DNA of 64,000 bases, from the NCBI GenBank assembly GCA_000163995.1, contig CM000855.1, forward strand, positions 1,148,464-1,212,463, written 5' to 3'. The notes below the pieces were generated by a model. That model did no database searches. It worked only from the letters and a program-made list of their open reading frames with translations, and was not told where the DNA came from. Shown here piece after piece: positions 1 through 11,780 of this stretch (positions are counted from its first letter, which is position 1; every line of letters starts with the position of its first letter). A program made the translations under genes and the position numbers. This DNA comes from Campylobacter jejuni subsp. jejuni 414 (GTDB taxonomy: Bacteria; Campylobacterota; Campylobacteria; Campylobacterales; Campylobacteraceae).

Positions 1-654
1 ATTATCACAAGCTTAGCCTTTTTTGGAGTGTGGCATATGATGCCCAATAATTTACATCCTAGTCCGACAAGTCTTAAAAATTTAATCCCTGCTTTTTCGC
101 ATCAAAATTTATTAAAAACTTATACTATAACCATTTGTAGTTGCGGGGCTCAATTTGTTCTTTATACTTATTTACAAAAATTACTTGTAGAAATAAGTGG
201 TTTTAAAGTCCAAGATACAGCTTACATCTTGCTTTTATATGGAATTTGCGCCATTTGTGGAAATTTATGGGGTGGAAAAATGGTAGATAAAAAAGGTGCT
301 ATTTTTTCTTTGCGTCTTATTTTAAGTATACAAGTTTTAGTCTTTTTAAGCGTATTTTTTACCATGTATTCTAAAATTTTAATCATTTTTAGCGTAGCTT
401 TGATAGGATTTTTTGCCTTTTCTACTATACCTGCTTTAAAAATGCTTAGTATCGCTAAGGCTAAACGCCATACTTATAAGGTCATAGATAGTACAGTGAG
501 TGTCAACGAAGCAGCTTTTAATGTAGGTATAGCCTTAGCAAGTTTTTTAGGAGGACTTGTTTTGGCAAATTTTGGCATAGAATTTAATGCTTTATTTTCA
601 GTACTTTTTGTAAGTCCTGCTTTGATTTTTTGCTTTCATTTTTGCCAAAGATAA
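1..654 (+). CDS. MFS transporter, C-terminal part (5' truncated by window edge)
   Basis: The reading frame is open from base 1, so the gene starts before the window; about 217 C-terminal residues are visible. The visible part has four to five hydrophobic segments and the short basic loop GGKMVDKKGA, which matches the G-x-x-x-D-(R/K) loop between paired helices of major facilitator transporters. It would be an inner-membrane exporter or sugar/drug carrier; the substrate cannot be read from the sequence. Its place just upstream of ciaC and hemE matches the MFS gene at this locus in C. jejuni (Cj1241, from memory). A GTG at base 28 is inside the protein and is not a likely start. Confidence 0.8.
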   Translation: MITSLAFFGVWHMMPNNLHPSPTSLKNLIPAFSHQNLLKTYTITICSCGAQFVLYTYLQKLLVEISGFKVQDTAYILLLYGICAICGNLWGGKMVDKKGAIFSLRLILSIQVLVFLSVFFTMYSKILIIFSVALIGFFAFSTIPALKMLSIAKAKRHTYKVIDSTVSVNEAAFNVGIALASFLGGLVLANFGIEFNALFSVLFVSPALIFCFHFCQR

Positions 655-702
655 GATAAATTATCAAAAATTTGCTAGAAAAAATTTAAAAAATCATAAA
701 AT

Positions 703-716
703 GGAATAGAAATTGC
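703..716 (+). promoter_or_regulatory. Candidate sigma-54 (-24/-12) promoter of ciaC
   Basis: The sequence TGGAATAGAAATTGCTT contains GG and GC separated by exactly ten bases (GG at 703-704, GC at 715-716), the RpoN -24/-12 signature, with the typical TTGCTT tail. It lies 40 bases upstream of the ciaC start. RpoN controls rod, hook and minor flagellin genes in Campylobacter, which fits a gene for a substrate of the flagellar export apparatus. Confidence 0.65.
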
Positions 717-755
717 TTGTTTATTTAATATAAAAATTAAATAAAGGAGGAGAAA

Positions 756-1064
756 ATGGTAGTAGATAATACTCAAAAAACACTAAATGCTATCCTTAGC
801 ACCACAACTAAGGTTAAAGAGAAAAATACTTCAACAGATGAATTTCAAGCTACATTAAATGAAGTAAAAAACAAAGAAGAAAAAGAAGAGAAAAAAACAA
901 GCTCAAGCAAATTTACCAATAAGGATATTGATCTTGGTGCTGTTAAAGAAGATTTTAGATCTTATGCTTGGCAAAAAATGAGAGAGGATCAATATAAAAA
1001 AAATGAGGAGACTTTATTAAATAAGCTTTTTGCTACAATTAATGCAAATAACACAAAAGCTTAA
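756..1064 (+). CDS. ciaC: CiaC, Campylobacter invasion antigen C (flagellar T3SS-secreted)
   Basis: A 102-residue, very hydrophilic protein rich in Lys, Glu and Asn, without a Sec signal or membrane segment. It has a Ser/Thr/Asn-rich N-terminus, a charged middle (residues about 38-55) and a C-terminal half with DLGAVKEDFRSYAWQKM. Size, composition and position between the MFS gene and hemE match Cj1242 (CiaC), an effector exported through the flagellum and needed for full invasion of host cells. The start is set by a strong AAAGGAGGAG ribosome site seven bases upstream. The RpoN-type promoter upstream supports co-regulation with the flagellum. The identity rests on recalled synteny and composition. 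Confidence 0.75.
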   Translation: MVVDNTQKTLNAILSTTTKVKEKNTSTDEFQATLNEVKNKEEKEEKKTSSSKFTNKDIDLGAVKEDFRSYAWQKMREDQYKKNEETLLNKLFATINANNTKA

Positions 1065-1065
1065 T

Positions 1066-1321
1066 ATGCAAATTAACCAAAGCTCAAACTATATAAACGA
1101 GAATTTTAATAATTCTCGTAAAAATTCTGATAATTCAAAAATTTCCTATGAGATACTCCATTTAAAGTTTTACTTAAAGAAGTAAAAGAATTTATTGGCC
1201 CTAAAATTAAAAAATTTAAAGAAGAACTCATATTAAACAAAAAACAAGAGAATATGAAAGAAAAATGGTTCCTGATTTAGCTCTTTTGCATAAAGCAAAT
1301 ATCGAAAAATTGATAATTTAA
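1066..1321 (+). pseudogene. Decayed small ORF between ciaC and hemE
   Basis: An ATG at 1066 opens a hydrophilic peptide starting MQINQSSNYINENFNN that runs into a stop after 39 residues. A second frame continues with PFKVLLKEVKEFIGPKIK, and the other frame then ends with REYERKMVPDLALLHKANIE and a stop at 1319-1321. Joined through two frame changes this would be a protein of about 80 residues. The Asn/Ser-rich start resembles small secreted or flagellar proteins, but I do not recognise a family. It lies directly after ciaC and could have been its operon partner. The 300-bp gap before hemE contains nothing else that I can see. Confidence 0.5.
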
Positions 1322-1365
1322 TTTATCAATTTCTGTTATAATTTTGCTAAAAACAAAGGAAAATA

Positions 1366-2388
1366 ATGATTTTTATTGATTCTTGCTTTAAAAAACCTAC
1401 ACCTTACACCCCTATTTGGATGATGCGTCAAGCAGGAAGATATTTGCCAGAATATATGGAAGTAAGAAAACAAGCGGGTGATTTTCTCTCCTTGTGCAAA
1501 GACTATAAAAAAGCTTCTGAGGTTTCTTTACAACCTATTGATATTTTAGATGTTGATGCGGCAATCATTTTTTCAGATATCTTAGTTATCCCTCTTGAAA
1601 TGGGTATGAATTTGCGTTTTGAAAAAGGAGAAGGACCTGTTTTTGATAATCCTATTTCAACCCTAGAAGACTTAGAAAAGCTTGATGATCAAAATGCTCA
1701 TAAAAAATTAAATTATGTTTATGATGCCTTAAAACTTACTAGAGAAAAATTATCACAAGAAAAAGCTTTAATAGGATTTTGCGGAAGTCCTTGGACCATA
1801 GCTACTTATATGATAGAAGGAAGTGGAAGTAAAAATTATGCAAAATGCAAAAAAATACTTTATCAAAACCCAGAACTTTTACATAAAATTCTAAGCAAAC
1901 TAACTCAAGTTTTAAAGCTTTATTTAGAAGAACAAATCAAAGCAGGTGCTAATGCTGTACAAATTTTTGACAGTTGGGCAAGTGCTTTAGAATATGATAA
2001 ATTTTTTGAATTTTCTTTCAATTATATGCTTGAAATTTCAAATTTTACTAAAAATAAATACCCAAATATACCTGTGATTTTATTCCCTAAAGGCATTAGT
2101 GGTTATTTGGATAAAATCGATGGTAATTTTGATGTTTTTGGGGTTGATTGGAGCACTCCACTTGACTTAGCACGTGATAAACTATCACACAAATACACTC
2201 TTCAAGGCAACATGGAGCCTTGTAGACTTTATGATAAAAACGCTATTAAAGAAGGAGTGGAAAAAGTATTAAAAACTATGCAAAACAAAGCTCATATTTT
2301 CAACTTAGGACATGGAATTTTGCCTGATATTCCTATTGAAAATGCAAAATATTTTATCAAACTTGTACAAGAAAGTTCAGCTAAATGA
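1366..2388 (+). CDS. hemE: Uroporphyrinogen III decarboxylase
   Basis: A 340-residue cytoplasmic enzyme that removes the four acetate carboxyl groups of uroporphyrinogen III to give coproporphyrinogen III in haem synthesis. The family signature [11 protein letters not shown] lies at about residues 20-30, with the substrate-binding arginines, and the second signature [16 protein letters not shown] is near residue 138. Length is normal for HemE. An AAAGGAAAATA ribosome site precedes the ATG. The stop codon overlaps the start of the next gene (ATGA), so the two are probably translationally coupled. Confidence 0.97.
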   Translation: MIFIDSCFKKPTPYTPIWMMRQAGRYLPEYMEVRKQAGDFLSLCKDYKKASEVSLQPIDILDVDAAIIFSDILVIPLEMGMNLRFEKGEGPVFDNPISTLEDLEKLDDQNAHKKLNYVYDALKLTREKLSQEKALIGFCGSPWTIATYMIEGSGSKNYAKCKKILYQNPELLHKILSKLTQVLKLYLEEQIKAGANAVQIFDSWASALEYDKFFEFSFNYMLEISNFTKNKYPNIPVILFPKGISGYLDKIDGNFDVFGVDWSTPLDLARDKLSHKYTLQGNMEPCRLYDKNAIKEGVEKVLKTMQNKAHIFNLGHGILPDIPIENAKYFIKLVQESSAK

Positions 2389-3287
2389 AAATACTTTTTG
2401 GCCCTATTAGTTCAAGGCGTTTTGGAAGATCTTTAGGTATAGATTTAAGTCCTAGCAAAAAACAGTGTAATTTTGATTGCGTTTATTGCGAGCTTGATCC
2501 AAAAAAAGCCCAAGAAAAACAAGATGAAATTATTAGTATAGACAAAATCGTCTCCGAAGTAAAAGCTATGCTTAAAAAAAATGTTGAATTTGATTTTCTT
2601 ACCCTTACTGCCAATGGAGAGCCTAGTCTTTATCCTTATCTAAATGAGCTTATTTTATCTTTACGCAACATTATCAAAGATAAGAAACTACTTATTTTAA
2701 GTAATGGTACAGCTGTATTAGATGAAAATAAATTTAACGCTTTATTAAAACTAGATGTAGTTAAATTTAGCCTAGATAGTGCAGTTCCTAAAACTTTTTA
2801 TCGTATTGATAGAGCCTTAAAAAACATTGATTTAGAAAAAATGATAGAAAAAATGGCAGATTTTAGAGCTCAATTTAATGGGGATTTGATTATGGAAATT
2901 CTTGTTGTCAAAGATCTTAATGACAACGAAGAAGAATTTAAAATACTTAATCAAGCTTTAAAAAAAATCATGCCTTTAAGGGTTGATCTAAGCACCATAG
3001 ATAGACCTCCAGCTTATGCGGTTAAAAAAGTAAGCGAAGAAAAACTTTTAGAACTTTCCAAACTTATAGATTCTACTCCGGTACTCTTAGCCAAAAGACA
3101 TTATGAAGGTAAAAAACTGAGTTTTAATGAGGAAGAATTATTAAAAATGCTTCATTTACGTTCCCAAAGTGAAATAGACATAGAAGTGAAATTTGATGAA
3201 AAATCTAAAACTCTCTTAAATCAACTTATCAAAGAAAAAAAGGTAAAGATTCTTGATTTAGCTGGGATTAAGTTTTATAAGGCCTAA
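2385..3287 (+). CDS. Radical SAM protein of unknown substrate
   Basis: A 300-residue protein with the radical SAM cluster motif CNFDCVYC (CX3CX2C) near residue 28, followed by [10 protein letters not shown], the glycine-rich stretch that binds S-adenosylmethionine. It should be a cytoplasmic 4Fe-4S enzyme; the reaction is unknown. It overlaps hemE by four bases, and proteins of this type beside hemE are common in epsilonproteobacteria (Cj1244, from memory). The C-terminal 60 residues, with [20 protein letters not shown], resemble a small winged-helix add-on seen in this subfamily. Intact, with no odd features. Confidence 0.85.
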   Translation: MKILFGPISSRRFGRSLGIDLSPSKKQCNFDCVYCELDPKKAQEKQDEIISIDKIVSEVKAMLKKNVEFDFLTLTANGEPSLYPYLNELILSLRNIIKDKKLLILSNGTAVLDENKFNALLKLDVVKFSLDSAVPKTFYRIDRALKNIDLEKMIEKMADFRAQFNGDLIMEILVVKDLNDNEEEFKILNQALKKIMPLRVDLSTIDRPPAYAVKKVSEEKLLELSKLIDSTPVLLAKRHYEGKKLSFNEEELLKMLHLRSQSEIDIEVKFDEKSKTLLNQLIKEKKVKILDLAGIKFYKA

Positions 3288-4237
3288 ACTCTTGGCAAAT
3301 ACTTTCTAAGTAAAACTACAAGATCGTTTTTACTTATATCACTTAAAACTTCGCTCACACGATCAAAGTTTCTAACTTTTTCCTTGGAAAAAAAGATAAT
3401 ATGACTAAGTAAATTTCTCATTTGTTCAAGATCAAATTTAATCAATTCATAGTCAAGCAAAATCAAACGATAAATTTCTTTGCTTAATTCTTGTTTTAAA
3501 TGACTAAAAGAATTTATACATATATTTTTGTTACATTGTTTTTCTATTATATTAAAAACAATGTTGCATCAAAATCATTTTGCTTAAAAAGTAATACATT
3601 ATTCTGATAAGGGGTTTTAAATTTTAAAGTATAAACCTCATCAAGCTTGTTTTGTAAGATATTTTCAAGATCTTTTTTTCAAAAGGTAAAGTAAAAAATA
3701 CTCATTATGAGTATTTTTATGGTGGCCCATCACGATAAAATCATAGTTTTTCTTTACGCTTTCATTTAAAATTTTATCCTTAAATAAAAACCAAATGAAA
3801 ATCATTAACATCAAAACTTAAATTTTTAAAACAAATACTTTCTATACCAAAATACGAAAGCAAATTTGCAATTAAAAAATTCTCAAGCTCATCATCATTA
3901 ACTATAGTCACGCTTGCTTCAAATTGTAAAACCTTTCCATTGAGATGTCCTTATAAGATTTAATTCCAATCTGATTTGACCTTTTTGAGAATTTAAAGCA
4001 TTTAAAATTAAAGAATTAATTTCTTTATCATGCGTTTCATTTAAACAACGTATTGCATTAGATATGTTTCCAAGCTGATATAAATTTTCTTCTAAAAATG
4101 CAAATATCAATCTTTTTTTGAAAAATTTAAAAAATTATTTTGCATACAAAAAATTTTTTAATACATTTTGTTTATATTTTTTGCCTAAAAGTAAGAATAA
4201 AAAGCGTTAAAGACAAAATAAAAACATTAGACAACAT
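3284..4237 (-). pseudogene. Degraded membrane sensor-like protein gene
   Basis: The minus strand carries pieces of one protein in different frames. The first piece starts at 4237 with MLSNVFILSLTLFILTF, a membrane segment. A second, at 4110-3880, contains NISNAIRCLNETHDKEINS and then VTIVNDDELENFLIANLLSY, which resembles the start of a receiver domain. The last, at 3466-3284, contains EQMRNLLSHIIFFSKEKVRN. Stops and frame changes lie between them, so no full product can be made. The order suggests a membrane-anchored regulatory protein (position of Cj1245c), but the family is not certain. This explains the otherwise gene-free kilobase between the radical SAM gene and uvrC. Confidence 0.65.
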
Positions 4238-4333
4238 ACCTATTTTAATTACTCTACAACACTATTAAGTTTTAAAATATCAATCCTTAAAATATGCTAA
4301 AATCAGATAAAAATAAAAATTATCCCTGCTAAA

Positions 4334-6137
4334 TCAATTTTCTTTTATTTTCTGTGCTGCTTTCTTACCCACAAGCATCATAAGCTCTTTAAAATCAGCC
4401 TTATATATGGATTCAAAATTCCCATAAAACGCTAAAAGTTTTTGTATAACCCCCGCACTAATCCCTGAATTTATAAGCTTAGAACTTGTTAAGTCTTGTT
4501 TTTTCTTAGTATTCCGATGAAAGCTAATAGCAAAGCGATGTGCTTCATCTCTTAATTTCTGCAAGAATTGTAGTTTTTTATCGTTAGTACTTAGGCTAAA
4601 TTCTCCTTTTAAAGAATGAATTTTATCCTTAGCACCTCCTTTAGCCCTATATGCTTTTGCATCGATCTTTTCTTTTGAAATAGCCAAAATATCAACATTA
4701 GCCCCGCTACTTGCAATGATTTCTTTAGCCAAATCCAGCAAAGCCCTCCCTCCATCTATAAGCCATAAATCAGGGGGTGGCATTTTATCAAAGTCTAAAG
4801 CTCTACGCGTTAAAACTTCACGCATTTGATCATAATCATTTTTATATTTTAAATGAAATTTACGATATTTTAACTTATCCCAAGAATTTACTCTATAAGC
4901 TACCATAACTCCAACATTTGCCACACCTTGCAAATGAGAATTATCAAAAATTTCTACATAATTTGGTAAATTTTCGAGTTCAAAATAAGACTTTAATTCT
5001 TTTTGCATATTAAAATCATGATTTTTTTTGCTCTTTTTCTATATTTAAGAGTGCATTTTGAAAAGCTAAATCACAAATCTTTCTTTTTTCTCCTATTTTA
5101 GGTATTTTAATACTGATTTTTTTATCAAATCTTTGGCTTAAAATTTTTTCTAAAAGCACCCTATCTTCAAATTCTTCATAAACATAAATAAAGCTTGCAA
5201 GTAAAGGAATATCTGTGCTAAAATTTTCTAAAATAAGTTGCTTATAGATTTCATTTTTATCCCATTGTATATCATTTTTTACAGGAATAATCTTAGAATT
5301 TACACTGATGATTTTTCCATTTTGCACTACAAAACGCAAAGTTGAAAGTATAGAATTTTCAAAAGCCAAAGCAAATACTTCAAAATCTTCTAATTTTGCA
5401 ATATCTATTTCAACTTTAACCTCTAAATCTTTAATCGTTGTAATTTGATCCCTTATTTTTGCCGCTTCTTCATAATTTTCATTTTGAGCTAAAATAAGCA
5501 TTTGTTTTTCTAAATTTTTAACCAAAATACCAGGGTTTAAAAGTGCATAAATAGCCTCATCTAAAATTTCACGATATTTTTCTTTACTGATGCGTTTATC
5601 ACAAGGCGCAAGACAACGAGAAATTTGATAAAAAATACAAGGGGTCTTACAACTTGCTTTTTGCTTTAAAGGATAATACAAATAAAGTGCATCTAAAAGT
5701 TCTCTAGCGCCTTTAAAAAAAGGACCAAAGTATTTAATTTTACTTTTTTTTACTAATTTTCTAGTGATCTCAAAACGCGGAAATTCTTCATCAAGATTCA
5801 CATAAATATAAGGATAAGTTTTATCATCCCTTAATAAAATATTATATTTTGGATGCAATTGTTTAATAAAAGAATTTTCCAAAATTAAAGCATCCACTTC
5901 TGAATTGGTAGTGATAAATTCTAGATGCACTGTTTCTTCAATCATTTTTTGAATTCTTAAAGAATTTCTTGGATTTGCATGCAAATTTGGAGTAAAAGCA
6001 AAATAAGATTTAACACGATTTTTAAGATTTTTAGCCTTGCCTACATATAAAAGCTTTCCTTCTTGATTAAAGTATTGATACACTCCAGCGCTATTAGGAA
6101 GAGTTTTTAACTCATTTTCTAAATTGTCTTTAATCAA
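4334..6137 (-). pseudogene. uvrC: Excinuclease ABC subunit C, interrupted by a frameshift
   Basis: UvrC makes the dual incision around DNA lesions in nucleotide excision repair with UvrA and UvrB. The N-terminal part (6137-5016, 373 residues) has the GIY-YIG nuclease domain (GVYQYFNQEGKLLYVGKAKN) and the UvrB-binding UVR motif (NYEEAAKIRDQI, near residue 220). The C-terminal part (5008-4334) has the RNase H-like nuclease domain (EIFDNSHLQGVA) and the terminal helix-hairpin-helix pair. They are separated by one extra base in a run of eight A (T at 5022-5029 on the + strand). With seven A the frame reads EKEQKNHDFNMQKEL without a break. As written, the second nuclease domain is lost. Sequencing error, decay and slippage all remain possible. 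Confidence 0.9.
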
Positions 6138-6624
6138 GATTAGAACCTTTTTTTATAAGTTGTCTTAAATCTTCAAATTTATTAAATAATTTCTCATCTT
6201 CAAAACAATTTTTAAACTCGCCTTTAGAAAGCTCCAAATAAGAATTTTTAGAAAGCTTTTCATCATTTTTGTTTTTATTTGCCGCATAGGTGTATTTTTG
6301 AGAAAAGATTTTTATATCTTTTATATCAACAAACCCGCTTAAAGGATATTTTTGTCCATATGCTTTTATGAGAAATTTAATATAATTTTTGCTATCATCA
6401 TGATTTAATTCTTGATAAGCTGCTGGATGTAAGGTTATTATATTTAAAATATGATTTTTTACATAAATTTTAGCAATCAAACATTGCTTAGCAAGCGGAA
6501 AAGAACTTAAAAAATCTTTACAAAAAAATAAGGTTTTTAAAGGTTTATAATGAGGTTTATCCATCAGTTCATTAATAATAACACTAGCGTTTTTAATCAT
6601 CTTAATATTACTTCTTTTTCTCAT
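6130..6624 (-). CDS. Conserved hypothetical, possibly DciA/DUF721-like
   Basis: A protein of up to 164 residues; an alternative start at 6600 (MIKNASVIINELMDK) would give 156 and fits alignment better. It ends inside the uvrC start with an 8-base overlap, so it lies upstream of uvrC in the same transcript (position of Cj1247c). The segment LSSFPLAKQCLIAKIYVKNHILNIITLHPAA resembles the KH-like core of DUF721/DciA proteins, which help load the replicative helicase; that match is by eye and weak. There is no signal peptide or membrane segment. The C-terminal half is charged and low in complexity. Confidence 0.75.
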   Translation of the reverse strand: MRKRSNIKMIKNASVIINELMDKPHYKPLKTLFFCKDFLSSFPLAKQCLIAKIYVKNHILNIITLHPAAYQELNHDDSKNYIKFLIKAYGQKYPLSGFVDIKDIKIFSQKYTYAANKNKNDEKLSKNSYLELSKGEFKNCFEDEKLFNKFEDLRQLIKKGSNLD

Positions 6625-6627
6625 AAG

Positions 6628-6759
6628 ATGATTTTAGCATTTCTTTTCTTAATTTTCTTGTGTGCTTGCGGCTATAAAGGCAACCCTCAATACACAAGTT
6701 ATGAACAAAATGGTTCAGTAAAAACTATTAAAAAATACGAACAATTACACAGGTGGTAA
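6628..6759 (+). CDS. Small LptM-like lipoprotein
   Basis: A 43-residue lipoprotein starting MILAFLFLIFLCACGYKGNP. It has a short hydrophobic signal, the lipobox LCAC with the lipidated Cys at residue 14, and then GYKG. C-G-x-K-G right after the lipid cysteine is the hallmark of LptM (YifL) lipopeptides, which assist assembly and disulfide formation of LptD in enterobacteria. The start at 6628 is chosen because upstream codons in this frame lie inside the divergent neighbour and would spoil the signal peptide. It is three bases from that neighbour's start and four bases before guaA. lptD itself lies 5 kb downstream. Function is inferred from the motif only. Confidence 0.7.
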   Translation: MILAFLFLIFLCACGYKGNPQYTSYEQNGSVKTIKKYEQLHRW

Positions 6760-6762
6760 ATA

Positions 6763-8298
6763 ATGAAAAAAGCAGATATTTTAGTTTTGGATTTTGGCTC
6801 TCAATACACCCAACTTATAGCAAGACGCTTAAGAGAGCAAGGTGTTTATGCTGAAATTTTACCTTTTAATGTCAGTTTAGCCGATATTCAGGCTAAGCAA
6901 CCAAAAGGCATTATTTTAAGCGGTGGTCCAGCAAGTGTCTATGCAACTGATGCGTATTTTTGTGATAAAGGTGTATTTGATTTAGGTTTGCCTGTTCTTG
7001 GAATTTGTTATGGCATGCAACTTATGGCACATCATTATAAAGCTACAGTAGCACCTGCAGGACATAAAGAATATGGTAAAGCAAATATAGAAGTTAAAAA
7101 AGACAGCGCTTTATTTAAAAATCTCCCTAAAAAACAAACCGTTTGGATGAGTCATTCTGATAAAGTAGAAAATTTACCTCAAGGTTTTGAGGTTTTAGCT
7201 ACAAGTGAAAATAGTCCTTTTTGTGCTTTTGGAAATGAAGATAAAAAATTCTTTGCTTTACAATTTCATCCAGAAGTGCAACACAGTGAATTTGGTAAAA
7301 ATATCTTAAAAAATTTCGCTAAATACGCTTGTAATTGTGAAAGCGTTTGGAATATGGGTTCTTTTGCAAAAACTCAAGCAGAAAAAATCCGCGAAGAAAT
7401 AGGTAATAATAAAGTTCTTTGTGCAGTAAGTGGTGGAGTCGATAGCAGCGTGGTTGCTGCACTTTTAGCTAGTGCTATAAAAGAACAAGTTATAGTGGTT
7501 TTTGTAGATAATGGACTTTTAAGAAGTGGTGAAAAAGAACAAGTTGAATTTATGTTTAAAAATACTTTAGGCATTGATCTTATCAGTATTGATGCAAGTG
7601 AAATTTTCTTAAGTCGCCTAGCCAATATTACAAACCCTGAACAAAAAAGAAAAATCATAGGAAATACCTTTATAGAAGTTTTTGAAAAAGAAGCAAAAAA
7701 ACATAAAGATGTAAAATATCTCGCCCAAGGCACACTTTATACCGATATCATAGAAAGTTCGGTTGTAGGCACAAGCAAAACCATCAAAAGCCATCATAAT
7801 GTAGGTGGTTTACCTGAAAAAATGAATCTTAAGCTTATCGAGCCTTTAAAAGAAATTTTTAAAGATGAAGTACGCACCTTAGGACTTGAACTTGGACTTA
7901 GTAAAGAAGTAGTTTATCGCCATCCTTTCCCTGGACCAGGGCTTGCTATACGCATTATGGGTGAAGTAAACCGTCCGAGCTTAGAATTACTACGCAAAGC
8001 TGATGTAGTTTTACTTGAAGAATTAAAAAGCACAGGTTGGTATGATAAAACCTGGCAAGCATTTTGTGTACTTTTAAATGTTAAAAGTGTTGGAGTTATG
8101 GGAGATAATCGCACCTATGATAATGCAGTTTGCATACGCGTTGTAGATGCAAGCGATGGCATGACAGCCACCTTCTCACACTTACCATATGAAATTTTAG
8201 AAAATATAAGTCGTCGCATCATCAATGAAGTAGAAGGTATAAACCGTGTAGTTTATGATATTTCAAGTAAACCGCCTGCAACCATAGAATGGGAATAA
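6763..8298 (+). CDS. guaA: GMP synthase (glutamine-hydrolysing)
   Basis: A 511-residue enzyme that converts XMP to GMP using glutamine and ATP, the last step of GMP synthesis. The N-terminal class I glutamine amidotransferase domain has the nucleophile motif GICYGMQ (Cys86) and the His-Glu of FHPEVQHS. The ATP pyrophosphatase domain has the PP-loop SGGVDSS near residue 223. The C-terminal dimerisation domain ends with the usual KPPATIEWE. Full length. It directly follows the small lipoprotein gene with a GGTGG ribosome site and is probably co-transcribed with it. Confidence 0.98.
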   Translation: MKKADILVLDFGSQYTQLIARRLREQGVYAEILPFNVSLADIQAKQPKGIILSGGPASVYATDAYFCDKGVFDLGLPVLGICYGMQLMAHHYKATVAPAGHKEYGKANIEVKKDSALFKNLPKKQTVWMSHSDKVENLPQGFEVLATSENSPFCAFGNEDKKFFALQFHPEVQHSEFGKNILKNFAKYACNCESVWNMGSFAKTQAEKIREEIGNNKVLCAVSGGVDSSVVAALLASAIKEQVIVVFVDNGLLRSGEKEQVEFMFKNTLGIDLISIDASEIFLSRLANITNPEQKRKIIGNTFIEVFEKEAKKHKDVKYLAQGTLYTDIIESSVVGTSKTIKSHHNVGGLPEKMNLKLIEPLKEIFKDEVRTLGLELGLSKEVVYRHPFPGPGLAIRIMGEVNRPSLELLRKADVVLLEELKSTGWYDKTWQAFCVLLNVKSVGVMGDNRTYDNAVCIRVVDASDGMTATFSHLPYEILENISRRIINEVEGINRVVYDISSKPPATIEWE

Positions 8299-8381
8299 TC
8301 CATTTTTCTAGCTCTTATTTTATTATAATATTTTTATAAAAATAAGGCTAAAATTCATTCAATAAATTTCAAGGAAGAAAT

Positions 8382-9842
8382 ATGCACGGAAAAATAGCAA
8401 TTTACATGGATTCTACAGGACGTGGAACCGTTACAAACTCAGCAAATACTTTTTTTGATTTCAACCGCCAAATTTGGAACGATAAAAAAAGCATGCCAAG
8501 TGTTGGTATGCTTGTAGAATTTAGAACTCTTTCTAGCGAAAAAAAGGCAGAAGATAACAAGCCTGATCAAACAAGCAAAACCATAACAGGTATAAAGCCT
8601 TCAAAATTTCAAGAATTTAAAGAAGGAGATTTTATCACCGAAAATGATTTTTGGAAGACTGATAATGATGAAGAATTAGAAGACTTACAACAATCAAGAA
8701 GAAGTGCTTATATAACAGAACTTTATAGAACAACAGATTTTGATACTATAGAAAAAATTCCTCTTTCTTTAACCATACCTCAAGCTATACAAAAATATTT
8801 TGCCCATGAAATTTTATCTGTAGAAGCACTTCAAACCAATCTACAAGACGAAAAAGAAATTCCTTGCATACTTGATTATCTTATACTTAAAAGATTTTTA
8901 TTTAAAGCTTATGATACTTTAATTTTTATGGATAATAGCATAGACCAAACCCAATTTAGCGCACTAAAAAGTATCATGATGCATTTAGAAAATTCATACA
9001 AGCAAATGATAGCCGATCAAAAACCAAATACCACAAAAATTTTTAATGAGACCTTTTTATCTTTACAGTGCCATTATCAAGCTTTAATGGCCACCATAGA
9101 TACAAGAAAAAATCGTCTAGCTTCACTTGAAGCACAAATGAAAAACTTACAATCTGAAATAAATCTTAAAAGCAATGCAGCCAATCCAGATCCTGAAAAA
9201 CTTAAAGTACAACAAGAAAGATTAGTCAAACTACAAGAAGAAGCCGAATACTATAGAACAACATTGAAAAGACTTGATGCTATAAGAGAAGATTTTTATA
9301 AGAAAAATTACAATATCTTCGAAAATGCCTTTAAGCTTTCTCGAGAAAAACTCTTTAAGAAAATTGTCACGGGTTTAAATCTATGTGCAACTATAATGGA
9401 TGTCAAAATTTGGCGTTTGTCTTTAAAATCATCAGGAGTTAAAAATTCTTATTTTACTATGAGTAATATAGAAAATTCTTTCTGCTCTCTTTCTTTTGCA
9501 GAACATTATTTAAGTCGTTTAAACAAATCAGCTTTAAACCCTTTTGATCACAAACTTTTAGTATACATTCAAAAAATCACAAAAGAACAAAGAAAAAAAT
9601 TTTTAGTTGTCACATCGAATTTAGATTTATTATGCAAATTAAAGATTGAAAACTTTTCACAAAATCCGTATTATTTAGTAAAGTATGCTCCCAAAAAAGT
9701 AAATTATCAATCTTTAATGCGTGATAATACCTTTGATATAGTTTATATTGATGAAAAAAATGTTTGGGAAAATGTTGCCGATATTATTTTGCAAGGAAAG
9801 CATTTTGACAAATCAGGAAAAACCAAATTTAAACTGATTTAA
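8382..9842 (+). CDS. Conserved hypothetical coiled-coil protein
   Basis: A 486-residue protein at the position of Cj1249; no named family recognised. Residues about 1-60 form a compact start (MHGKIAIYMDSTGRGTVTN) resembling a small beta domain. Residues 235-310 are a predicted coiled coil (RLASLEAQMKNLQSEINLKS). There is no signal peptide or clear membrane segment, so it is probably cytoplasmic. The C-terminal part, with KKFLVVTSNLDLLCKLKIEN, is mixed alpha/beta. It has its own AAGGAAGAA ribosome site and a TATAAT-like element about 50 bases upstream of the start, and is followed by 6S RNA. Nothing indicates decay. Confidence 0.85.
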   Translation: MHGKIAIYMDSTGRGTVTNSANTFFDFNRQIWNDKKSMPSVGMLVEFRTLSSEKKAEDNKPDQTSKTITGIKPSKFQEFKEGDFITENDFWKTDNDEELEDLQQSRRSAYITELYRTTDFDTIEKIPLSLTIPQAIQKYFAHEILSVEALQTNLQDEKEIPCILDYLILKRFLFKAYDTLIFMDNSIDQTQFSALKSIMMHLENSYKQMIADQKPNTTKIFNETFLSLQCHYQALMATIDTRKNRLASLEAQMKNLQSEINLKSNAANPDPEKLKVQQERLVKLQEEAEYYRTTLKRLDAIREDFYKKNYNIFENAFKLSREKLFKKIVTGLNLCATIMDVKIWRLSLKSSGVKNSYFTMSNIENSFCSLSFAEHYLSRLNKSALNPFDHKLLVYIQKITKEQRKKFLVVTSNLDLLCKLKIENFSQNPYYLVKYAPKKVNYQSLMRDNTFDIVYIDEKNVWENVADIILQGKHFDKSGKTKFKLI

Positions 9843-9869
9843 GACATAGAAATTTAAGCTAAATTAAGT

Positions 9870-9875
9870 TATAAT
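9870..9875 (+). promoter_or_regulatory. -10 element of the 6S RNA promoter
   Basis: A perfect TATAAT lies six bases before the predicted first base of the 6S RNA closing stem. As is usual in Campylobacter, no clear -35 box is visible; the upstream DNA is a periodic A/T-rich tract. Confidence 0.6.
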
Positions 9876-9880
9876 TCCTT

Positions 9881-11769
<1,889 letters not shown>

Positions 11770-11780
<11 letters not shown>

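Noticed and set aside
6550-6759. Longer 69-residue version of the small lipoprotein starting at 6550
   Set aside because: The extra N-terminal residues lie inside the divergent gene and would put 26 non-hydrophobic residues ahead of the signal peptide.
7374-7733. 119-residue frame opposite guaA
   Set aside because: Antisense shadow of a highly conserved gene, no ribosome site, protein composition atypical.
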